Of a DNA stretch of 64,000 nucleotides, positions 18,186 through 27,982 are shown one piece after another. The notes under the pieces were generated by a model that did no database searches, had not been told where the DNA came from, and saw nothing but the letters and a program-made list of their open reading frames with translations. A program made the translations under genes and the position numbers. Source of the DNA: Weissella soli (GTDB lineage: Bacteria > Bacillota > Bacilli > Lactobacillales > Lactobacillaceae). The stretch's first letter is position 1. Each line of letters opens with the position of its first letter. The stretch spans positions 1,240,001 to 1,304,000 of the forward strand of contig NZ_CP017326.1 of NCBI RefSeq assembly GCF_001761545.1, given 5' to 3'.

Positions 18186-18705
18186 GGTTAGTCCTCCATG
18201 TTAATTCGGGGTGATTTTTCAACATATTCTTCTTTACCCCTTTTTCAAAGAATCGATTAATTTTTGTATTCCATTGATCTGTTTCAATTAATGGTTTCAC
18301 CAAAATGCTGCGAATACCGAAATTATTTGCAGCCCATACGTCAGTGAGTAACTGATCACCCACCATGACCACCTGCGCCTTGTCGACTTGTAGACGGTCG
18401 ACAGCTTCATGTAATCCGCGCGTCAATGGCTTGAATGCACGTGATACGTAGTCTAAACCTAAGGGATTAGCAATACGGGCAATTCGTTCGGCCTTATTGT
18501 TTGAGACGATCATCACGCCAATATCAGCTGCAGACATGGCATCTAACCATTGATGTAATTCTTTAGTGCCATCCGGATTATTCCAGGCAATCAACGTGTT
18601 ATCTAAGTCAGTTAAGATGACTTTAATCCCCTGGGACTTTAGGTTTTCTGGAGTTAGTCGATAAATTGCATCAACCATCCAAGTAGGCGTATACTTTTCG
18701 CTCAT
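18178..18705 (-). CDS. yqeG: HAD-superfamily phosphatase YqeG
   Basis: This 175-residue cytoplasmic HAD IIIA phosphatase has motif I DLDNTLIAW, motif II VSNN and the motif III/IV region VMVGDQLLTDV. It leads the conserved yqeG-yqeH-yhbY-nadD-yqeK-rsfS-yqeM series. Its in vivo substrate is unknown. Upstream there is a TATAAT box near 18779 and a short inverted repeat near the expected transcript start. Confidence 0.93.
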   Translation of the reverse strand: MSEKYTPTWMVDAIYRLTPENLKSQGIKVILTDLDNTLIAWNNPDGTKELHQWLDAMSAADIGVMIVSNNKAERIARIANPLGLDYVSRAFKPLTRGLHEAVDRLQVDKAQVVMVGDQLLTDVWAANNFGIRSILVKPLIETDQWNTKINRFFEKGVKKNMLKNHPELTWRTNLD

Positions 18706-19055
18706 TTAATCTTCTCTCGTAATTTATTAGTCTACTTCAGCACGATGTCAGAGGATCTCTGACGTTATCCAATTCATTATACGCTAAAAAGCCCTATCGA
18801 TAAAGGCGCGGGTTGACATCTGTTAATGTTTAAGGTTTTTTTGAATCCTTTGCGCCTTATATAAAATCATTTGGGATACCTAAATTTTCCTGCGATTTCA
18901 TGCTAAAATAAAGTGGATTAATAAAAATGACCCCTTTCATTAACACTGCCTTTTTGAGACAGTCTAGCGCGAGTTATGATATCCGTCCTTATCGGTTTGG
19001 TAAGACGAATACGTAGCGCCATTTATGAAATAACAATTGGGAAAAGTGAGTAGCT
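18706..19055. other. Divergent intergenic region between yqeG and the LysM gene
   Basis: No gene is seen. The minus-strand side holds a TATAAT box near 18774-18779 and a perfect 7-bp inverted repeat GTCAGAG/CTCTGAC (18747-18763) in the expected yqeG leader. The plus-strand side has an extended -10 (TGCTAAAAT near 18901-18909) and then about 140 bases that can fold, including CGTCCTTA/TAAGACG around 18984-19007. The arms AAGGCGC and GCGCCTT near 18803 and 18852 form a longer-range repeat. Confidence 0.45.
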
Positions 19056-19496
19056 ATGAATAAAAATAATCTTGTTAAAAATACCAAATTAGTCGGGATT
19101 GGAATTGGTGGGTTCATCATCATGGCCATGATTGCATTTGGTGTGACCACCACTTTTTTAAATATTACCAGTCCCACCTCTAACAGTGCCACTTCTTCTA
19201 GCAAGGCGACCACGTCTGCTAGTTCAAGTAGTAGCTCAACTGCCACTACATCTGACAGTAGTTCTTCTAGCTCTACTACATCTTCGGCATCATATGCCTC
19301 AGCATCGACAACTGCCGTTAAAACATACACCGTTGCCAGTGGGGAAACATTAACGTCCATCTTCCGTAATTTTGCCACCAATCACGGCCTGACTACCGCA
19401 GAAGCACAAGCGCAAATTTTAGCTGTCAATTCAAATTTGACGGTTACTTCAGACTTACAAACGGGGCAAGTGATTAACTTACCCGATTTACCATAA
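19056..19496 (+). CDS. Membrane-anchored LysM-domain protein
   Basis: The protein is 146 residues: a short cytoplasmic N-terminus, one hydrophobic anchor (about 12-36), a long Ser/Thr-rich linker (about 38-90) and a C-terminal LysM domain (YTVASGETLTSIF ... INLPDLP). LysM binds peptidoglycan glycans, so it probably sits at the outer membrane face. No catalytic domain is attached. AGTGAG lies seven bases before the ATG. It is one of few plus-strand genes here and ends at its own terminator. Confidence 0.85.
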   Translation: MNKNNLVKNTKLVGIGIGGFIIMAMIAFGVTTTFLNITSPTSNSATSSSKATTSASSSSSSTATTSDSSSSSSTTSSASYASASTTAVKTYTVASGETLTSIFRNFATNHGLTTAEAQAQILAVNSNLTVTSDLQTGQVINLPDLP

Positions 19497-19503
19497 ACGA
19501 CTC

Positions 19504-19543
19504 AAAAAGGGTGCCGACGATATTGTTTCGTCGACACCTTTTT
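19504..19543 (+). terminator. Terminator after the LysM gene
   Basis: AAAAAGGGTG...CGACGA pairs with TCGTCG...CACCTTTTT with a single mismatch, ending in a T run on the plus strand. Confidence 0.82.
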
Positions 19544-19600
19544 AGTTCACAGCGTACTTCGCGCTAGCTTCCATTTTGAAAACTGCCAGTTGCTAACATT

Positions 19601-19637
19601 AAAAGTCTTCTTGCCAGTAACTGGCAAGAAGACTTTT
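19601..19637 (-). terminator. Terminator after pgk
   Basis: Perfect inverted repeat with 18-bp arms (AAAAGTCTTCTTGCCAGT and its complement) around a one-base centre. It lies 25 bases after the pgk stop codon and could act on both strands. Confidence 0.85.
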
Positions 19638-19662
19638 CGTGCTTCAGGATGATTGTGAGATG

Positions 19663-20886
19663 TTACTTTTCGGAAATAGATGCAATACCTGGCAAAGTCT
19701 TACCTTCCAAGTATTCCAATGAAGCGCCACCACCAGTTGAGATGTGTGACAAACGATCAGCTACACCCAATTGTTGAACTGCGGCTGTTGAATCACCACC
19801 ACCAACGATGGTTGTCGCACCATTTTCTTCAGTAACCTTAACAAGTTCTTCACCAATGGCCAAAGTTCCCTTAGCAAAGTTTGGCATTTCGAAGACACCC
19901 ATAGGTCCATTCCAAACAACAGTCTTTGCATCAGCCAAAACAGACTTGAACAATTCAACAGACTTAGGTCCAATATCTAGACCCATGTAGCCATCCTTAA
20001 CACCATCTTCAGCGATGTAAGTATCAGCGTCATTGTTAAATGCCGCTGCAGCAATTGCGTCAACTGGCAAAACCAACTTGTCACCTGCTTCAGCAATTAA
20101 TTGCTTAGCCAATTCAACCTTGTCTTCTTCAAACAAAGAGTTTCCAATGGCCTTGCCGTTGGCAGCATCGAATGTGAAGGCCATACCGCCACCAACGATG
20201 ACCTTATCAGCCTTCTTTAACAAGTTTTCAATGATTGTAATCTTGTCTGACACCTTAGCACCACCGATAATGGCAACGAAGGGACGCTCTGGCGCTTCAA
20301 CAGCACCACCCAAGAACTTGATTTCTTTTTCCATCAAGAAGCCGGCAGCTGTTTGTGCAATGTTAGCAGCAATTCCGGCGTTTGAAGCGTGCGCACGGTG
20401 TGCAGTTCCAAAGGCATCGTTAACAAAAACATCGCCCAATGAAGCCCAGTACTTACCCAACTCAGGATCATTCTTAGACTCACGCTTAACTTCAACACCG
20501 TCTTTGACATCTTCATAACGTGTGTTTTCAAAGATCAAAACTTGACCGTCTTCCAACGCATCGATAGCATTTTCCAATTCGACACCTTCAGTTGCTGGCA
20601 CGAAAGTAACTGCTTGTCCAAGCAAGTCAGCCAACTTTTGTGCAACTGGGCGCATTGACAAACCTGGCTTGTCATCTTCACTCTTAATACGTCCCAAGTG
20701 AGAGAACAATACGGCACGTCCGCCTTGAGACAAAACGTACTTGATAGTTGGCAATGCAGCTACGATACGATTGTCATTTGAAACAACCACTTCACCGTTT
20801 TCTTCCTTCAAAGGAACGTTGAAGTCGACACGCATCAAAACTTTCTTACCCTTCAATTCCAAGTCTTCAACAGTTAACTTAGCCAT
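19663..20886 (-). CDS. pgk: Phosphoglycerate kinase
   Basis: The protein is 407 residues with the signature [11 protein letters not shown] near the N-terminus, GGAKVSDKI and the C-terminal nucleotide region [13 protein letters not shown]. It transfers phosphate from 1,3-bisphosphoglycerate to ADP in lower glycolysis. AGAGG precedes the ATG. It lies just downstream of gap but is separated by a terminator, so it may have its own promoter. Confidence 0.97.
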   Translation of the reverse strand: MAKLTVEDLELKGKKVLMRVDFNVPLKEENGEVVVSNDNRIVAALPTIKYVLSQGGRAVLFSHLGRIKSEDDKPGLSMRPVAQKLADLLGQAVTFVPATEGVELENAIDALEDGQVLIFENTRYEDVKDGVEVKRESKNDPELGKYWASLGDVFVNDAFGTAHRAHASNAGIAANIAQTAAGFLMEKEIKFLGGAVEAPERPFVAIIGGAKVSDKITIIENLLKKADKVIVGGGMAFTFDAANGKAIGNSLFEEDKVELAKQLIAEAGDKLVLPVDAIAAAAFNNDADTYIAEDGVKDGYMGLDIGPKSVELFKSVLADAKTVVWNGPMGVFEMPNFAKGTLAIGEELVKVTEENGATTIVGGGDSTAAVQQLGVADRLSHISTGGGASLEYLEGKTLPGIASISEK

Positions 20887-20990
20887 TGTGAGAAATCCTC
20901 TTTTTCTTTAAGTATGTTTATATTTTAACAAATTTACGGCTATAAAAGTATAGACAATCCGTTAAAACCGCTAAATGTTTTTTGATTTTA

Positions 20991-21025
20991 AAAAAAAGAC
21001 TACTAGTCCAGGACTAATAGTCTTT
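20991..21025 (-). terminator. Terminator after gap
   Basis: AAAGACTAtTAGTCC and GGACTAgTAGTCTTT pair on the minus strand and are followed by eight T residues, just after the gap stop codon. Confidence 0.87.
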
Positions 21026-21041
21026 AATCCAACGAATCGGA

Positions 21042-22061
21042 TTACAAAGTTGCAAAGTGCAACAAAGTACGGATCATGTTTGAAGTGAAACCATACTCGT
21101 TGTCGTACCAAGCAGCAACCTTAACCAATTGTTGTCCATCACCTTCAACGATTTCAGTTTGAGTTGGGTCAAAGACAGTTCCGTGAGTGTCGTTAATGAT
21201 ATCTGATGATACCAAACCGTCACCGTTGTAACCGAATGAGTCTGACTCGTACTTCTTCATTGCAGCATTAACTTCTTCAACTGTAACGTTCTTCTTCAAA
21301 ACAGCAGTCAATTCAGTGATTGATCCATCAGGAACCGGAACACGGATAGCTGAACCAGTCAACTTGCCATCCAATGAAGGCACTACTGATCCGATAGCCT
21401 TAGCGGCACCAGATGAGTGTGGCAATGAGTTTGATGCAGCATCGCGGTTAGCTTGACGCTTTGCGAAGTTAGCTGACTTAGGTCCGTCTTGCAAGCTTTG
21501 TGAAGCAGTGTAAGCATGAACAGTCAACATCAAACCAGTCTTAACACCAAATTCTTCTTCCAATGCATAGGCCATAGGAGCCAATGATTGAGTCGTGCAT
21601 GAACCGGCAGAAACGATACGATCATCTGCAGTCAAAGTGTCTTGGTTAACACCGTACACAACTGTAGGGATCGCACCAGCTGGAGCAGAAATCAAGACCT
21701 TCTTGGCACCTGCATCCAAATGAGCTTGTGACTTTTCGGCTGAAGTATAGAAACCTGTGGCTTCCAATACGTACTCAACACCGTCATTTTCTACCCACTT
21801 CAAGTCAGCAGCATTACGCTCTGAGTAAACTGAGTAGTGCTTACCATTAACGATAATACCATTCTCATCTGATGATACTTCAGCGTTCAAAGTACCGTGA
21901 ATTGAGTCATACTTCAACAAGTATGCCAACATTTCAGGTGAAGTCAAATCGTTAATCGCAACAACTTCGATGTCTGAAGCGGTGTCAGCCAACTCCAAGA
22001 TACGACGGAAAGCCAAGCGACCGATACGGCCGAAACCGTTGATACCAATCTTAACAGTCAT
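21042..22061 (-). CDS. gap: Glyceraldehyde-3-phosphate dehydrogenase
   Basis: The protein is 339 residues with NAD-binding INGFGRIGRLAFRRIL at the N-terminus, catalytic Cys near 155 (SCTTQSLAP) and catalytic His in TVHAYTASQ. It oxidises glyceraldehyde-3-phosphate with NAD and phosphate. The Asn that usually follows SCTT is Gln here. GGAGG lies before the ATG and a promoter is visible upstream. Confidence 0.96.
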   Translation of the reverse strand: MTVKIGINGFGRIGRLAFRRILELADTASDIEVVAINDLTSPEMLAYLLKYDSIHGTLNAEVSSDENGIIVNGKHYSVYSERNAADLKWVENDGVEYVLEATGFYTSAEKSQAHLDAGAKKVLISAPAGAIPTVVYGVNQDTLTADDRIVSAGSCTTQSLAPMAYALEEEFGVKTGLMLTVHAYTASQSLQDGPKSANFAKRQANRDAASNSLPHSSGAAKAIGSVVPSLDGKLTGSAIRVPVPDGSITELTAVLKKNVTVEEVNAAMKKYESDSFGYNGDGLVSSDIINDTHGTVFDPTQTEIVEGDGQQLVKVAAWYDNEYGFTSNMIRTLLHFATL

Positions 22062-22311
22062 TATTAAGATACCTCCATATATTCTTAATGTAACTTCTTA
22101 TTACAAGTCTTATTTTACTACTATGTACATTTTTTAGCAAACGCCTTCATCGAGAGTGACCAGCGGGGATGTACCCGTTCAGATATCCCATAGTACACCT
22201 TCTGCAGGCTCACATCAGGTGCTGATTTAAAATATAAACGTTTCACCTTGGATAGAACTTTAATTCTGTACATTTTCCCCTAAGCCGTTGTGTTCCACGC
22301 TGTACTAAGGG
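22062..22311. other. Intergenic region between gap and the disulfide reductase gene
   Basis: No gene is seen. The gap promoter occupies 22112-22140. The rest includes pairable segments on the minus strand: CACCT/AGGTG, GGGAT/ATCCC and a palindrome AGAATTAAAGTTCT. There is no clear promoter for a separate RNA, so this is only a structured spacer candidate. Confidence 0.4.
22112..22140 (-). promoter_or_regulatory. gap promoter
   Basis: Minus-strand TTGCTA (22135-22140) and TAAAAT (22112-22117) are 17 bases apart. The leader to the ATG is about 45 bases and ends in a GGAGG ribosome site. Confidence 0.7.
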
Positions 22312-23628
22312 TCAAATATCAAACACATCATTCAAATTTTCAGACATCGTGGGATGCGTGAAAACTTGATCACGTAGATAGGTATATGGCACGTGATTGT
22401 CCATTGCCAGTTTGATCAAGTTAATAATTTCTTCAGAGTTGACTCCCAAAAGAGTTGCTCCTAGAATGGCTTTGCTTTCTGAATTCACCACCACTTTATA
22501 CATGCCACGTAAATCATTATTGACATGGCCACGTGGCATCGTAGCAACGGCCAAAGTCTTAGCCATATATGGTAACCCTGCTTCGGCAGCCTGAGCTTCT
22601 GTGAGACCTACTTGCGCCAGCGGAGGATTGATGAAGAGGGTATGCGGCACATTCACGCGATCACTACGTTTGTAGTTACCATCATGCAGTAATTTATGCA
22701 AAACAATGCGTGAGTCATCTAATGAAGTGTATGTGAACTGTGGTCCACCAGTGACGTCACCAACAGCATAGATCCCTGGTACGCTGGCTTCCAGATCATC
22801 ATTGACTTCAATTGCACCATTAGCCGTTAGTTTAATTTCTGTATTTTCAAGGCCAAGCTGCTGCGTAGCTGGCTTTCTACCTAACGCATATAAGAGGGCA
22901 TCATAGGTTTCTTCATGACCGTCAACTGTGACAATCACAGACGCACCCGCATTTTCTAAGGCCGTAATTGAAGTCGCCAGGCGGACTGAAATCCCAGCAT
23001 CTGCCAGATATGTCTGAGCCAAAGCAGCTATCTCAGGCTCATAGTGGCTCAATATTTCACTGTGTTGTTCAAACACTGTCACCTGACTACCTAACCGAGC
23101 ATAAAGACTGGCGAATTCCAAACCAATACTACCTCCGCCAATAATCGCTAGGCGTTCAGGTAATTTTTCCAACCGTTGGATACCCGTACTGTCAAAAACG
23201 TTTTTAAGCGCTGTGGCACCTGCAATCGAGGGTATATTCACCACAGCACCTGTGTTAATAATAATTGTGTCTGCAGTCAAGGTTTCTAAATCTTCACCCA
23301 AAGTAATCTCCACGATTTTATTTTCAATAAAACGAGCGTGTGCATTATATAGATCAACCCCTGCGCCTACCAAAGCTTTTTTGTTTTTATCATTAAGACG
23401 ACTAACAACTGTTTCTTTAAGCGTCATTGCTGCTTGGAAAGATAGTCCCTGTTCGGCTGCATGGATCAAAGTTTTAGTTGGAATACAACCGATATTAATG
23501 CATGTACCACCAAACATTTCACTGTCTTGCTCAATTAGGGCCACTTTTTGACCCGATGCCGACATTTTCGCGGCTATTGTTTTCCCAGCCTTACCAAAAC
23601 CGATGACAATCAAATCGTAATGTAACAT
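22312..23628 (-). CDS. FAD-dependent pyridine nucleotide-disulfide oxidoreductase
   Basis: The protein is 438 residues with FAD-binding VIGFGKAGKTIA, the redox-active pair in GGTCINIGCIPTK, an NAD(P) motif IIGGGSIGLEFA, and the C-terminal dimer domain (MPRGHVNNDLRG, FTHPTMSE). It belongs with the YkgC/mercuric reductase-like enzymes, not with glutathione or lipoamide enzymes in a defined operon. Start 23628 (MLHYDLIVIG) follows AAGGAGATGTTT. It is a single-gene unit with TTGACG and TAAAGT boxes upstream. The substrate is unknown; a reactive-chlorine or thiol stress role is a family-based guess. Confidence 0.88.
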   Translation of the reverse strand: MLHYDLIVIGFGKAGKTIAAKMSASGQKVALIEQDSEMFGGTCINIGCIPTKTLIHAAEQGLSFQAAMTLKETVVSRLNDKNKKALVGAGVDLYNAHARFIENKIVEITLGEDLETLTADTIIINTGAVVNIPSIAGATALKNVFDSTGIQRLEKLPERLAIIGGGSIGLEFASLYARLGSQVTVFEQHSEILSHYEPEIAALAQTYLADAGISVRLATSITALENAGASVIVTVDGHEETYDALLYALGRKPATQQLGLENTEIKLTANGAIEVNDDLEASVPGIYAVGDVTGGPQFTYTSLDDSRIVLHKLLHDGNYKRSDRVNVPHTLFINPPLAQVGLTEAQAAEAGLPYMAKTLAVATMPRGHVNNDLRGMYKVVVNSESKAILGATLLGVNSEEIINLIKLAMDNHVPYTYLRDQVFTHPTMSENLNDVFDI

Positions 23629-23681
23629 AAACATCTCCTTAAATAACACTTTATTTAATTGTATCAGTCTCGTCAATGACC

Positions 23682-23730
23682 AAAAAGACCTGTTATACCC
23701 GCAACAAAGGTTGGCATAACAGGTCTTTTT
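23682..23730 (-). terminator. Terminator after tRNA-Arg
   Basis: AAAAAGACCTGTTAT and its exact complement flank a 19-base loop, with a T tract. It lies 12 bases after the tRNA 3' end. Confidence 0.85.
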
Positions 23731-23741
23731 AATAATTTAAC

Positions 23742-23813
23742 TGCGGCTAGGGGGAATCGAACCCTCATCTCAAGAACCGGAATCTTACGTGATATCCATT
23801 ACACTATAGCCGC
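23742..23813 (-). tRNA. tRNA-Arg (anticodon CCG)
   Basis: A 72-base cloverleaf reads on the minus strand: acceptor GCGGCTA/TAGCCGC, D arm, anticodon loop TTCCGGT giving CCG, and T arm AGGGTTCGATTCCCCCT. The CCA end is not encoded. It reads CGG codons and has its own terminator. Confidence 0.95.
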
Positions 23814-23905
23814 GCAACAAAAATCATTATAACACAATTCAGCAAGGATATGAAATGAAATCATATCCTTTAGTTAAACATGATTAAACAAATCAAGTCA
23901 TTAAA

Positions 23906-24361
23906 TTACTCTGACAGGCCATAACGTTGATAATAAGCAATCGTTTCTGCGGCAAAATCATGCGGATAACCCCACTCCTCCTCCAACATCCATGCTGCTA
24001 AGGGTTGGTTATCGTAGCTGGCCATCAAACGATGTAAGTCAGTCGCAGACGTCATGTAAGTGATCACATTGGTACGGGCTTCAACTTCATCGTTATGTGC
24101 ATGTTTTGCATCATAATCTAAATGATTACCAATATCTGAAATGGCATGAAAATATTCTTCGACTAGTGTTTTAGCTTTGTCAAACAAATCTAAATGTTTG
24201 TCAACAAAGATAAAAACATTCGTGCCTTTAATAAAGGTCACCCCATCTAAGCCCGTATTTTCATGCAGTGGTACTGTATCTGAAATGACTGGATTCATTT
24301 GACGGGCGGTCAAATCATTCTCGACCCGAATCAGTAAATCCTCATATGAAGCGCTATGCAT
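23906..24361 (-). CDS. ImmA/IrrE-like putative metalloprotease
   Basis: The protein is 151 residues and resembles compact ImmA/IrrE proteins. The helix VEEYFHAIS gives an E-E-x-x-H arrangement, where many family members have H-E-x-x-H or E-E-L-G-H, followed by a second helix rich in E and R (NDEVEARTNVITYM). ImmA-like proteases cleave a partner XRE repressor. The start MHSASYEDL overlaps the XRE gene, with GAGGACC upstream. Whether the site still binds zinc is unclear. Confidence 0.65.
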   Translation of the reverse strand: MHSASYEDLLIRVENDLTARQMNPVISDTVPLHENTGLDGVTFIKGTNVFIFVDKHLDLFDKAKTLVEEYFHAISDIGNHLDYDAKHAHNDEVEARTNVITYMTSATDLHRLMASYDNQPLAAWMLEEEWGYPHDFAAETIAYYQRYGLSE

Positions 24362-24731
24362 GATGGTCCTCGTAATCAGCAATCAATCCTTCAACATAAG
24401 CCTTCGCTTTATCAACCACCCGCTGCCGTTCGACTTCCGGTAAACCAGTGATGTCGAGACCCCAATGAGCAGCCATTAAAACTGGCTCTTCAGAGGAACT
24501 ATTACTGATAGTTTGTGGATCTTCAACCAACTCTGCCTTGGAAACACCAAAATAATCAGCAATGAACTCTAATTTATCGATGCGTGGATATGTCTTACCA
24601 TTTGACCAATCTGAAACGGTCGCTGTTGAAACTCCAACAACTTCTGCTAATTTAGCTGCTGTCATCCGATTTTGCTTTAAGAGGCGCTTGATATTCGCTC
24701 CCATAACTTGCTTTCCTTCTGAAGAAGCCAT
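24354..24731 (-). CDS. XRE-family transcriptional regulator
   Basis: The protein is 125 residues with an N-terminal helix-turn-helix (IKRLLKQNRMTAAKLAEVVGVSTATVSDWSNGKTYPRIDKLEFIADYFGV) and a C-terminal segment of about 60 residues likely for dimerisation or protease contact. It overlaps the ImmA-like gene, a pairing typical of phage and ICE repressors but also of host stress switches. A GTG at 24740 is an alternative start. Four direct AACCTAATT-like repeats lie between it and the divergent membrane gene and are likely operators. Confidence 0.85.
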   Translation of the reverse strand: MASSEGKQVMGANIKRLLKQNRMTAAKLAEVVGVSTATVSDWSNGKTYPRIDKLEFIADYFGVSKAELVEDPQTISNSSSEEPVLMAAHWGLDITGLPEVERQRVVDKAKAYVEGLIADYEDHHA

Positions 24732-24755
24732 AATACTCACCCATCTTTCTTTAAT

Positions 24756-24832
24756 AACCTAATTATAAAATACAACCTAATTTTTAACAAGGTTAAACTT
24801 AATTTAGGCTTGTTTTTAACTTAAACCTAATT
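24756..24832. promoter_or_regulatory. Direct repeats, putative operator of the XRE regulator
   Basis: Copies of AACCTAATT occur at 24756-24764, 24774-24782 and 24824-24832, with a variant AACTTAATT at 24796-24804. All face the same way inside the AT-rich divergent promoter region. Spacings are 18, 22 and 28 bases. The repeat unit is not found in neighbouring spacers that I read. Confidence 0.55.
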
Positions 24833-24902
24833 TATAATTAGATTAATCAAGTAATAACCAATGTTAATTAGCCTAAATTTGATTTCACGACAGGAGTTTA
24901 CT

Positions 24903-25109
24903 ATGAATAATGCCTTTTTCTCATCACTATTATTGTTCTTTTTCGCGATTGCTATTGTTATCGGTACCCTCGTTATCTCGACTGCCCTGATTTCAGTTGC
25001 ACAACAATTTTTGTTAGCTCTTTACCGTTTGTCACGATATAGCTACATGCGTTTACGCGGTCACTCAGATGGCGAAGCATTTGATTTCGCTTTGAAACAT
25101 GCCCGTTAA
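24903..25109 (+). CDS. Small membrane protein, 68 aa, divergent from the XRE/ImmA pair
   Basis: The start MNNAFFSS follows AGGAGTTTACT. Residues about 3-38 are strongly hydrophobic (one long or two short helices) and are followed by a basic, amphipathic tail (YRLSRYSYMRLRGH). No family is recognised. The divergent position over the repeated operator suggests that the XRE protein controls it. It might be a stress-induced membrane-active peptide; that is inference. Confidence 0.7.
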   Translation: MNNAFFSSLLLFFFAIAIVIGTLVISTALISVAQQFLLALYRLSRYSYMRLRGHSDGEAFDFALKHAR

Positions 25110-25117
25110 TAACATAG

Positions 25118-25155
25118 AAAATGCGGCAGAACACTGATGTTCTGCCGCATTTTTT
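25118..25155. terminator. Bidirectional terminator between the small membrane gene and the nuclease
   Basis: AAAATGCGGCAGAAC/GTTCTGCCGCATTTT form a 15-bp stem with A and T tracts on the two sides, serving the converging genes. Confidence 0.88.
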
Positions 25156-26020
25156 AATTGACTAACTTTGCATGACCTGTTGCATAATCGATCACAACGC
25201 CCGGTTGAACATTTGGAATGAAGACATTAAATTCTAACGATCCATCTGAAGATTTCGCCTCGAGGTGATTGCCTGCAGGCACGAGATTGTTGCCATCATA
25301 AGTTGGCGTCACACGATACCGCACTTTTTTATTCGCGTCCAAGGCGCGGCGAATCAATGTTTCATAATAATTTTGGCCAGTATTGGCAGCGTCCCCATTT
25401 GAAGACTGATTAGCCCAGGCTGTTTGAGCGGTGATGTTTTGTGCATTTGCCTCACTGGCATCAAAGCCCTTGATATTCCCCGCCAGTGCATACCCCACAG
25501 AGTGTCCTCGGTTGTACAAGGTACTATACCGCCCACTTAACTGTAATTGATGCCAACCAACGGGTTCGATCGTTCGGTTATTACCCGTTTCCGTACGGTT
25601 TTGATACTGTCGGCCTGCCTTCGTCAACCAAGCATTGGCCATGCCAGCACGTCCCAAACTGTCAATTTTTGAGAGTTGCACATAGGGGGCTGACGACACC
25701 TTCGTATTTAATGTCGTTTGATTATTATTCAATAAAAAAGCACCGGTACCATTAAATCTAATACTCTTCGCTTTTAGTGTTTGTTTTACTTTATCAGATA
25801 ACACGGTCGAAGCTAAGGCCTCAGTGGGATGATCATCGCTGGTCGAACCATAATCCACACCACTCTTGGTGGCCACTGATACACTAGCATAATTAGTGTT
25901 TGAGCCCTGCGTACCAGACAGATTGGTCTGTTCGTCAATCATCTTGAAGATGATTCCAGCAACAATCACTAAGATAGCCCCACCCAGAGATAGTTTAGTT
26001 TGTTTCCGCCGTCGTGCCAT
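25154..26020 (-). CDS. EndA/NucA-type DNA/RNA non-specific endonuclease, membrane-anchored
   Basis: The protein is 288 residues: a cytoplasmic RRRKQTK start, one membrane anchor (about 12-26), a spacer and the beta-beta-alpha-metal nuclease domain. NRGH at 170-173 supplies the catalytic His, and NITAQTAWANQ at 195-205 the metal-binding Asn. Related EndA enzymes degrade extracellular DNA or one strand during transformation. The gene overlaps the 125-residue membrane protein gene by one base, so the two are coupled. Confidence 0.88.
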   Translation of the reverse strand: MARRRKQTKLSLGGAILVIVAGIIFKMIDEQTNLSGTQGSNTNYASVSVATKSGVDYGSTSDDHPTEALASTVLSDKVKQTLKAKSIRFNGTGAFLLNNNQTTLNTKVSSAPYVQLSKIDSLGRAGMANAWLTKAGRQYQNRTETGNNRTIEPVGWHQLQLSGRYSTLYNRGHSVGYALAGNIKGFDASEANAQNITAQTAWANQSSNGDAANTGQNYYETLIRRALDANKKVRYRVTPTYDGNNLVPAGNHLEAKSSDGSLEFNVFIPNVQPGVVIDYATGHAKLVN

Positions 26021-26397
26021 TATTGTTGTCCCTTCGCCTGCTTATTTTTCCAAATTAGGATTCCAAACCAAAGTAACGCCAAAATGACAGCCGTGCTAAC
26101 TAAGCCCTGGACAACCATCGGTGCATTAAAAACCATCGTGACCCACCAAAAGACAACGACTAAGACCAACGTAATTACCTGCAACACCATCTTTTCCAAG
26201 GCCCGCGTGTCATTGACAATTTTTTGGAACTCTTTTTCTTTGACACTGAAGATCTCGACAACTTCCCGACCACCATTGGCGCGTAACTTCAGCGCACATG
26301 CTTGGGCCTCGTTCCAAGTTTGGAACTCTTCATAAATCACGCGTTTATTACCATCACCCACGGTGACGATATATTGAAAATTAATCTTTTTTGCCAT
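26020..26397 (-). CDS. Two-TM membrane protein, 125 aa, coupled to the nuclease
   Basis: This is an unrecognised protein with a soluble N-terminal part of about 65 residues and two predicted membrane helices (about 71-89 and 96-115), ending in KNKQAKGQQ. Its stop overlaps the nuclease start (TAATG), which points to coordinated translation. Upstream boxes TTGGGT and TAAACT, 17 bases apart, may be the promoter. A role in placing or regulating the nuclease is inference from the overlap only. Confidence 0.75.
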   Translation of the reverse strand: MAKKINFQYIVTVGDGNKRVIYEEFQTWNEAQACALKLRANGGREVVEIFSVKEKEFQKIVNDTRALEKMVLQVITLVLVVVFWWVTMVFNAPMVVQGLVSTAVILALLWFGILIWKNKQAKGQQ

Positions 26398-26471
26398 CTG
26401 TCAATCCATTCTTTTACTACTAATAATATTTAGTTTAACATAATTTTGGGGTCCACCCAATTTGACAGCAC

Positions 26472-26504
26472 AAAAAGACGCAAGAACAATTTGCTCTTGC
26501 GTCT
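26472..26504 (-). terminator. Terminator after eno
   Basis: AGACGCAAGA/TCTTGCGTCT stem with a 9-base loop and TTTTT on the minus strand. Confidence 0.88.
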
Positions 26505-26523
26505 AATCAAAACTAATTAGAAA

Positions 26524-27864
<1,341 letters not shown>

Positions 27865-27904
27865 TTACTTTGCATTGAAAAGTTTTATTTTTTTAGGAAA
27901 ACAA

Positions 27905-27963
27905 ATAAAGTTATCCTGTACACGTTTAGTATACCACACTTAACGAGGACAAGATAACTTTAT
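27905..27963 (-). promoter_or_regulatory. eno promoter embedded in an 11-bp inverted repeat
   Basis: Minus-strand -35 TTATCT (27952-27957) and extended -10 TGGTATACT (TATACT at 27928-27933) with 18-base spacing. The arms ATAAAGTTATC (27905-27915) and GATAACTTTAT (27953-27963) enclose it. The repeat may act as an operator or as a weak terminator of tpiA. Confidence 0.6.
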
Positions 27964-27982
27964 ATGCTCATAGATATACAAA

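Noticed and set aside
18747-18763. Inverted repeat before yqeG as a terminator
   Set aside because: It lies in the leader after the promoter and has no T run; an operator or mRNA-stability hairpin is more likely.
22140-22311. 6S or other RNA gene between gap and the disulfide reductase
   Set aside because: Small hairpins can be drawn, but no promoter or terminator was found for a separate transcript.
23742-25109. Possible mobile island at tRNA-Arg (XRE/ImmA genes nearby)
   Set aside because: The tRNA 3' end points away from the XRE/ImmA genes, no integrase is present, and I see no repeated tRNA end.
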